A stretch of 64,000 nt of DNA, taken from contig JAJCXR010000033.1 in NCBI GenBank assembly GCA_029263315.1, positions 57,856 to 121,855 of the forward strand, written 5' to 3'. This document shows, one piece after another, positions 54,901-63,900 of the stretch. The position numbers and the translations under genes were made by a program. Numbering within the stretch: the first letter of the stretch is position 1; each line of letters begins with the position of its first letter. The stretch comes from Acidobacteriota bacterium (GTDB lineage Bacteria > Acidobacteriota > Thermoanaerobaculia > Multivoradales > J023). The notes under the pieces were generated by a model that saw only the letters and a list, made by a program, of their open reading frames with translations, had not been told where the DNA came from and made no database searches.

Positions 54901-57900
54901 GGCGCTCCACCGACCCCCCAAGTGGACCCCCACGCTCCGTACCAGTGCGCCTCGACGGTGACCCTCGGCGGCAGCGCTGAGGCGGATGCCGTGGTGACCG
55001 TTACCGGCGGGGCGTCCGAAGCCAGCGGCCGCGTCGCTGCGGAGGGCAGCTTCGCCCTCGAGGTGCTGGTGGCGGAGGGTCTGAACCGTCTGCAGGTGGT
55101 GGCAGAGGACGCCGAAGGCAATGCCTCGCCGGCCGCCGTGGTGGATATCTACCGCGATTGCGCCGGGCCGCAGGTGGTGGCGGCGAGCTTGGGGGCAGCG
55201 GATCTGAAGGTGGTCTTCAGCGAGGCGGTGAGCGAGACGGTCCTCGGGGCCATCGCGATCGAGGACAGTCTAGGGCCCGTCGCCGGAAGCGTCAGCCTCG
55301 ATGCGACTTCGACCGTCGCCAGCTTCGTGCCGACGGCGGGTGCCTGGCCGACCACCGTTCTGCGCTTGGAAGTGTCGACAGCGGTCGAGGATCTGGCGGG
55401 CAACGACCTGGCCTTTCCCTATGTGCGGCTCTTCGGCGACGGCGTCGAGGAGAGCTTCTTCTCCGGCACCGTGCTCGACGCCGATACCGGACGGCCCTTG
55501 GCCGGAGCGCGGGTTCGGGTGACCGCCAGCGGTGGTGTGCCGTTGCCAGCGCCACAACCGGAGCAGACGACGGGGGAGGATGGCCGCTTCCTGCTGACCG
55601 TGCCGGCGGGTACCCACGATTTGACCTTGGTGCGGCCCGGCTATACCCCGGTGTTTCGCATCGTCACCACCTCGGTGGGTTTGGGGGCCGATGTCTTCGA
55701 CGGCCGTTTGACCCCCCAGGGCCTAGCGGCGGTCAGTCCGGCATCGTCGGGGACCGTCGCCAGCCCGGCGCTGCCGGCCTTGCGTCTCGAGCTGCCGGCG
55801 GGCGCTCTGCCGGCGGCGACGCCGGTCCGCTTGACGGCCCTCGACGAGCAATCCTTGCCGGCCCTCTTGCCCTATGGTTGGTCGCCCCGCGGCGCCCTGT
55901 GGTTGGACCTGGGGTCCCCCCTGGCGACCGACGGCATACTGCACTTGCCGGTCCTGGCCAGCGCTGGCAGCCCGCTGGTGGTGGCCTCCCTCGACTTGGA
56001 AACCCTGCAATGGCGGGCCTTGGAGCTGGTCACAGTGAGCGCCGGAGAGGTAGCTTTCAGTGTGCCGACGGGGGTCGAGGTGGCGGGCTACGCCGCCCTG
56101 GAAGCGGATTCTGGGGCCTTGGCACCAGGTCAGCCCAGCCTCGGACAAGTGCTGCCGTCGTCCTCCACGGCCTCCAGCGGCGAGGTGCTGGCGGCCAACT
56201 TGTCCTTCAACCCTGAGATGGTATTGCCCAGCCAGAGCAGCCGGGTGACGGTGCTCTATGACCTGACATCCCCGGTGGTCAGCGGTCTGCCCTTGACCCT
56301 CTGGGTGCAGGAGGAGTTGGAGCTGTTGGACGGTTCCCTGCGGCGCTCCAGCCCCTACCGCTCCGACCTGCTGCTCTTCCACAGCGGTGTCGGGGAGGCC
56401 CGGTCGCGCTTTGATCTGCGCCCGTCCGAGGCGGCGCGGCAATTGCCCATCCGCCTCGGGGCGGAGGACGTGCGTTTGCTGGCCTACGGCGACGAAGGCG
56501 TGCGCGGCGATGTCTTGGGGCCGGAGGGTGGTTCCATCCTCGGTGGCGACGGCGATCGGATCGACGTGCCGGCCGGCGCCTTGAGTGGTCCGACGGCGGT
56601 GACCCTGGAGCGCCGGACGGTGGCGGATCTACCCATGCCAGTGCCGACGACGGGCGCCGTGGTGGGTGTCCTGGAGCTCGATTTCGAAGGTGGGCAACTG
56701 CTGGCCCCGGCGCAGCTGTCCTTGGCCCTCTCAGCGGCGCCGACCCCGGGATCCCTTGGCCTCCTGTTACAGGTCGTCGAGGTCGACGGCAGCGCCCGCT
56801 ATCGGGCGGTGGCCCGCATCGAAGCGACGGCCAGTGGCTGGACGACCTCGGCGATCGAGTCCGCGGACCTGCCCTTCCCCGGAGTGCGCAGCGGCGGTCT
56901 GTTTGTCTTCTTGGAGCTCGGTGACGGACTGGGTTTTTTGCACGGTCGGGTGCTCGACTCAGAGCTCCTGCCGGTGCCCGAGGCGGTGGTCCAGGCGGTG
57001 GGGCTGTCCTGGCTCGCCCTCTCCGATGACGCTGGACGCTATGTCCTGCCCCTACCGCTGGTCGGTGGCCCGTGGACGGTGACGGCGGATCATCCGCTGA
57101 ATGGCGATCGCTCGTTGCCCATGGCGGTGGCTCCGTCGGTCGATGAGCAGCGCCTCGGCGTCGATCTGGTTGTGGAGTCGGTGCCACCCTCGGTGCTGGA
57201 AGTAGTGCCTTCCGACGGCAGCTTGGCGCCCTCCGGTGTGACCCCGACGGTGCGTTTCAGCGAGACCATCGAGCCCGGCTCGGCCCGCGACCAGATCCAG
57301 CTCTTGCTCGACGGCGTTGTCGAGACGGTCGATGTGCAATGGCTCGGCCTGCTGGCCCAACTGGTACCAGAGCACAGCCTGTTGCCCGGCGCCACCTACG
57401 AGATTCGCATCGAAGGCGGCCTGCGGGACCTCGAAGGCAATCTGCTGTCGAACCCCCAGAGTAGCTTCTTCACGGTGGAGACCCAAACCTTGCCTTCGGG
57501 CCTCGATCCCTCGCGCATCCGTCTCATCGCCCCGAATCCCCAGGGGGAGATCATCGTTCGCGGCCTGCCCGGGTCGGTGCCCAGCGAGGCCACCCTCCTG
57601 GCGGAGAACCGCAGCCATTTCTCCGCCACCGATTCCATAGCCGCCGGCCAGGATGGTTCCTTCGAGCTGCGGCTGAGCGGAGAGCTGGGGGATCGCATCG
57701 AGCTCCAGATCTTCCTGCCCGGCGCCACCGGCATCCTGCTACAGCTGGGGCCCTACCTGTCGGCGGACGAGCGGGCCTTTTTCGTCCAGCACCTCGACGC
57801 CGAGCAGGTGGTGACGACGGCGGACGGCCTCAGCGTCACGGTGGTGCCAGGCACCTTTGGGGCGTCCACTTGGGTGCGGCTGGAGCCGCAGTCCCTGGCC

Positions 57901-60900
57901 AGCGCCCCCGTCGCCACCCCCGAAGCGATGCAGGCGATTTACGCCTTCGACCTCGACTTTGGCGGCGCCACGGCCCAGCATCCGCTGGAGCTGCGCCTGC
58001 CGGCCCCCGCCGGAGCGACCGATCCCGCCGCCACTTACCTGGTGAACCGCTACGTCGAGGTGCTGGACCAACGGGGCTGGATGATGCATGACCTGCTGCG
58101 GCTGGCGGACGGATTTTTGGCCACCGAGACGGCGAAGTCCGCCACCATGGCCACTCCGCAGGTGCCAGGCACCTCCTTCCAACAGGTGCCTGGCACCCTG
58201 AACGGGGCCTCTCAACAGGTGCCTGGCACCCTATGGCAACCGATCTTGACCGTCGAGCAGATGCGTCAGCGGGCCCAAGGCGTCCAGTTCCTGCAAGCCA
58301 TGCCGACGCCGCGGGCCTCCCGTCGTGGCCGGACCCTGTCTCTGCCGACGGCCCTCGCCTCGCCCGACGCACCATCCACCGACAAGGCCGTCCCCAGCCA
58401 GCCCGTCGACTACATGGTGGGCATCGGTCACGCCGGCTATCACCAAGTCATCCGCGCCGACGGCACCGTTGGTTTTGTGGTGCTGCCGGTGGGCCAACGT
58501 CTGCTGATGGTGGCGGACTATGCCTTCGGCGGCTTGGTGCCGATGCTCGCCTCGTCGACGGTGGGATTCACCGACTTCACCCGCCAGAATCTGATCTTGC
58601 CGGTGCTCCTGGGGCTAGGCCACGAGATGGTGATCAAGGATTTGACCACCGGCTATCAGCTCTTCCGTGGCCTTCTGGATCCACCGACGCAGCCTTTGAC
58701 CGAGCTGCCACGGGAGTACTTCGGCGACACCGAGCCGCCGGTGCTGCTCTCCGGATCGCCCCTGCGCTTTGTGCTGATCCAGTCGGTGGTGGGGCTCGAT
58801 CAAACGATCAGCGCCGGTGTCCGAGCGACGATCGACGGGACGGGCCAGACGATGACCTTGAGCGGTGCCGTCGGCACTCTGCCGGGCGCTGCCGAAGTCA
58901 GGCTTTATGGCCTCGACGACGGTCTGGCGGCGCGGGGGATGGCGGCAGAGGACGGCAGCTTCGAGCTGACCGGAGATATCGCCCTCGGACGGCGATATCT
59001 CCTGGCCATGGGGGCGACGCTGCAAACCAGCGATGCCGTGACGCTGAATTTCAACGAGTCCCTGGGTACCGACTTCGCCAGCTACTTGGCCCTTTTCGCC
59101 AAGGGAGATGACGGCGGCGACGGCTCCGTTGGTCAGGCGGTGGCGGTGGAGGCGACGCCAATCGGGACCCGAGAGCACCTACGCCTGCGGCCGCGGGACG
59201 GCTGGCGTCCCGGTTTCTACCGGCTGCGTCTAGAGGCCGGGCTGGCGGACGAGAACGGAAATCGCACCTCCCGCGATTTCGACGTGATCTTCAAGGTGGA
59301 GGGCAGCCAGACCCTGCCCACCGTGCCGGTGGGTGGCCCGGTGCGCGACATGGTACGCCTCGGCAGTCTGCTTTTCCTGGCCAATGACGCCGCAGGTGTA
59401 CGGGTCATGGACGCCACCGACCCCCGCGCCTTGACCAACTACCTGCCCGGTGAGCTCACCTTCCCCTTGGCCTTGGGCGAAGCGGTACGGGGCGTGGCGG
59501 CGGATCGTCACGGCCGCGTCTTCGCGGTCGGCGGTGGGGTGAGCAATTTCGGTCAGTTGTCGATCCTCGATGTGCAGGCGATCGATCTCCAGGCCATCGA
59601 AGCTGAGCCGGGCAACCTCGCCCTCCGCCAGGCCGCCTGGCGGGGTAGCACCCTGGTGTCGGATCCCCTGGGCAGCGTCGCTACCCAACTGCCCTCCGGC
59701 ACGCCGCGGCGGGTGGCCGTCTACAGCGACGATGACGAGACCGCCCTCCGCTTGGCGGCGGCTCTGCCCGAGGGCCTGCTCAGGACGCCGTCGACACCGC
59801 CACTCGATGGCGGGGGGCGTCCCCTGGCGGCCTACACCGTGCATCTCGAGGCCGACGCCGGCGTTGGCGAGCTGTTGGGGGAGCCGGGGCAACCGGTGAC
59901 CCTGTTCAATCTCGATCGCGGAACCTGGCACCGGGTGGATGCGGCGGCGGACGGCACCTATGGTTTTGATCTGAAGGTGGAGACCTCTACGGCCGGCCGC
60001 GCTACAGCGCTGACGGCGGATCTCACGGTCGGCCGCCAAGACCGTCTGCTGCTGGTGCGCAACCGCCGCACCATCGCCTACGTCACCATCGATGGTGTCG
60101 GGCTGGCGGTGGTGGAGGTGGGGGGCTTTTACGGCGAGACGCTCAGCGATCCCGCCGCCGCCAGCCAAGTGTTGCGCTACGATTTCGGCCATCCGCTGCA
60201 AGACGGTCCCTGTGATCTCAGCCAGTTTCCGTCGAGCCTCGTAGCGACCGACGTGGCCTTGCTCTTCGACGCCGGCCAGCCCACCGGCCAGCAATTGGTG
60301 GTGCCGCTGCTGCTCGAAAGCTACGGCCTCGGCTTGGCCGCGGCCCCCAACACCGGAGCCCCCGACCTACTCAGCCCCCTCGGTGACCACTGCGCCGCCC
60401 GGGCGAGCGGCGGCACCTACCAGGGGGCCTTCGGCGCCATGGCCGTGTTGCCCAAGTATCCTCTGGATCAAGACGACGACGGCGTCGCCGAGCCCTTGGA
60501 CCTGGTGCTGCTGTCCGACTTCGGCGGCGCCGTCGTGGTGCTCGATATCACCGATCGCCTGGCCATTCGCCAACTCGGCCGTATCGACCTGGCGGGTCGC
60601 AATATCACCGCCCTCGAGGTCGACGCCGCCAACCGCCGGCTCTTCGTCGCCGCCTTCGGCTCCGGCGTGCTGGTGGTGGATTTCGACCGCCGTTTCCCAC
60701 AGCCCGGGGAGGCGGGTTTCAACCTTCCCGACGACCGCCTGATCGAGGTCATCCCCATCGGCGGCGAGGACGTACGGCAGGTGGTCTTGGTACCGGACCT
60801 GGGCGTCCTCTACGCCGGCGGCTGGAATCGCGGCCTCAGCTCCCTTGGCGTCGACGCCCCTCGCCTAGCCGTCCTGGCGGCGGATAGCGGCCCGGCCCGT

Positions 60901-63900
60901 CGGGTGGCCAAGGTGGCCCCCTTCGGTGTGCCCACCGGTGCCGAAAGCAGCGCCGAGGGCGCCCCCATGCAACCCGGCGTCGTGCGTTTCGAGGCGCAGT
61001 TGCCCGGCCCCCTGGCCGACGACGACGGTCAAGTGCGCCTTGACATCCTCAGCCTCGGTCCCGGTGGGCAGCAGATCTTCGGCGCCGGAGATCGCCCAGG
61101 GTTGCCGGCCACCGCCTTCCTCGGCACCGACGGCCTGCCCTTCGTGCGCCAGGCCGACCAGCCGTGGCAAGAGGGCTACCAACTCTACCTCTCCGACCCG
61201 GTGGTCCTGCTGGCGGACTTGCGGGCCATGGTCGACTACCCCAGAGATCCGCTCGAAGAAGCGGTTTGCAAGCGTTGCGATCAAGTGGCCGCCGGTGTCT
61301 ACGACGCCCGACCCGGCCCCGAGGATCCTCACTACCGCGAAATGCTCAGCGGCCATCGTCTCGCCCTGCGCCTGCCCGCCAACCTCGAAGTCGAGCTGGC
61401 GGACCTCTACGGCCCCTTCCGGCTCGATGACGCCACGGTGGAGGTGGAAAGCGTGCCATGGGATATCAGCCCGTCGCGGCGCCAAGAGCCGAGCAATGGA
61501 GCCTCTTACGGTATGGGCGATGTGGTGCCAGGCACGTTGTTGCACAGTGGGGAATTCAGCCGGACGGAGGTGGATCTGAGCCTCCCCGGCCGCGGTCTCG
61601 GGCTTTCCTTCGTCCGCACCTATCGTAGCCAGACTCTCGGCAATGGCCCCCTCGGGCCCGGTTGGGACCATGGCTACCGCCTGCGATTGAGGCCCTTGCC
61701 CAACGGTGACGTGGAGCTTTTCGACGGCCGGGGCCGTCGCGAGACGTTCATTTGGCAAGGCAACGGGGCCGACGAATTCGTCCGCTTCCTGTCGCCGGAG
61801 GGACGATTCGAGGTGCTGCGCCGCACGACCCTCGGTTGGACCCTGGCGGAGGTGCGTGGCAGTTTGCTACGTTTCGACCGTTTTGGCCGCTTGACGTCCC
61901 TTTCCAACTGGGCGCAGCTCGAGGAAAGCCATGGCTCTCGGCTAGATTTTCACTATGACGTGGCCTCGCGCCTCGTGCGAGTGCAAGGTGACGGTCGCAA
62001 TCTATACCTTCGCTACGACACCTCCGGCCAGCTCTTGGAGGTCGAGGATCCCTCTGGGCGGGTCTTCCGCTACGCTTACGACGGCAACGGTCGGCTGACC
62101 TCGACCTCCACGCCAGCGATCACCGCCGGTCTGTCTCAGTTTCCCGAAGGCATCGTCAGCGAGTGCAGCTATACAGCGATCAGTGAAGGGATGGAGCTGT
62201 CGAGCTATCTGCACCGGCGCGACAATATGACTTCCATGGCGCAGCCGCGGGACGCCCGCGAGGCCCAGGTCGAAAGCCGTTTGACCGTCGGCTACAGCGA
62301 TGAGGTTCCCGGCAGCGACCGCTCTGACTTGGCGACGACGCAGACCTGGGGCGGCGACGATCTGACCATCGCCTATGACCTGACCCAGGCGACGACCACG
62401 GTCACCGATCGCCGGGGCGCTACCCAAACCTACAATCATTCGACGACCGGCCGGCTCCTCGAGCACACCGACGCCGAGGGCCACGCCACCACCTTCGAGT
62501 ACGCCCTGCTGTCTTTGGGCCAAGGGGATGCGCCGCGGGACCATGGCTTGCTGCGGCAAGTGATTCTGCCCAGTGGCCAGCGGACGCGCTGGACCTACAC
62601 CGTCGAGACCGAGCCCTCCGGCGACCTCACCGAGCCCGTCGACACGCCGAGCCAGTGGAGCCTGGGAAATGTGGCGACGCAGACCGTCTATCCGGCCCCG
62701 TGGGGTGAGCCCAACGGTAGCGGCCCGAGCCTCACCACCACCTGGCGTGGATATGATCGGCGCACCAACCGGCCGCAGATCATGATCGATCCGGCGGGGC
62801 AGCGCATCGACACACGACGCAACGCAGTTGGGCTACCCGAGTTGGTGGAGGTGGATTTTCAATCACCGGACGTCGCCCTGGTGCCGGATCAGACGGCGAC
62901 GACGGATGTGATGTCGGATATCTATGGCCAGATCGAGGAGATCCGCACCCAGGTCCAACCCCGCGACAGCCAAGGCAACCTGCTCAGTGCCGTCGAGCTG
63001 CGGACGCGGCGCATCTTCGCCGACACGGCACCGCGCAAGGGCTACCTCGAAGAGGTGCGGGTCGGCGCCCCTGGCCAAGAGCTGATCACCCGCTTCCAGA
63101 CGGACCTGCGGGGCAATGTGGTGTCGGTCACCGATGCCCGCGGCGTCACCCACGAGCGGGTGTACAACGCCTTGGATTGGCTGGTGGAGGAGCGCCTGGC
63201 GACCCGGGTGGCGGGGCAGGAGAGCCCGCCGCTGACGCCCATCGACCAACGCATGCAGTATCTTTACGACGCCCGCGGCAACGTGGTGGAGGTGCGTCGC
63301 GGCGCCGGTGCCCCGGGGTCGACATCGTTCACCCGCGAGCGTTTCGAGTACGGCGTGCTTGACGAGGTGACCCAGATCTCGCGGGAGATCCAGCCGCAGA
63401 GCGACGAATCGACGTGGAGCCGACAGACCTTAACCTACGACGCCAACCGCAATCTCACCCAGCTCGTTGGGGCGGAAGGGGAGACGACGACCTGGGTCTA
63501 TGACGCAAGGAATTTGCCCGTCGAGGAACGGCAGTTGGAGTCCCCCGGGGTGACGACGGTGCAACACACCACCTACAACGCACTGGGCCAGCCGGTGCAG
63601 CTCTTGGACGAGCGGGGCCACGCCTGGCAGCTGGACTATGACGGTTACGACCGTTTGGCCCGGCAGACCGACCCCCTCGGCCACTACCAGCAAACCGTTT
63701 ACGACCCACGCGGCGACGTGGCCCGCCAGAGCTTTCACGACACCGACGGCACGGAGCTCACCGCCAGCGAGGTAGGTCGCGACAGTGGCGGCCGCGCCAT
63801 CGTGCAAACGGATCGCCTCACCGCCAAGGACGGCAGCAGCGAGACGCGGCAGACCGTCTCCGAGCTCAACGAGCTGTCGCAGCCACGGCGCACGGTCGAC

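Noticed and set aside
52024..60294. Long antisense frames opposite the second giant gene
   Set aside because: Composition and lack of motifs mark them as shadows. The plus-strand frame is open throughout with recognisable repeats.
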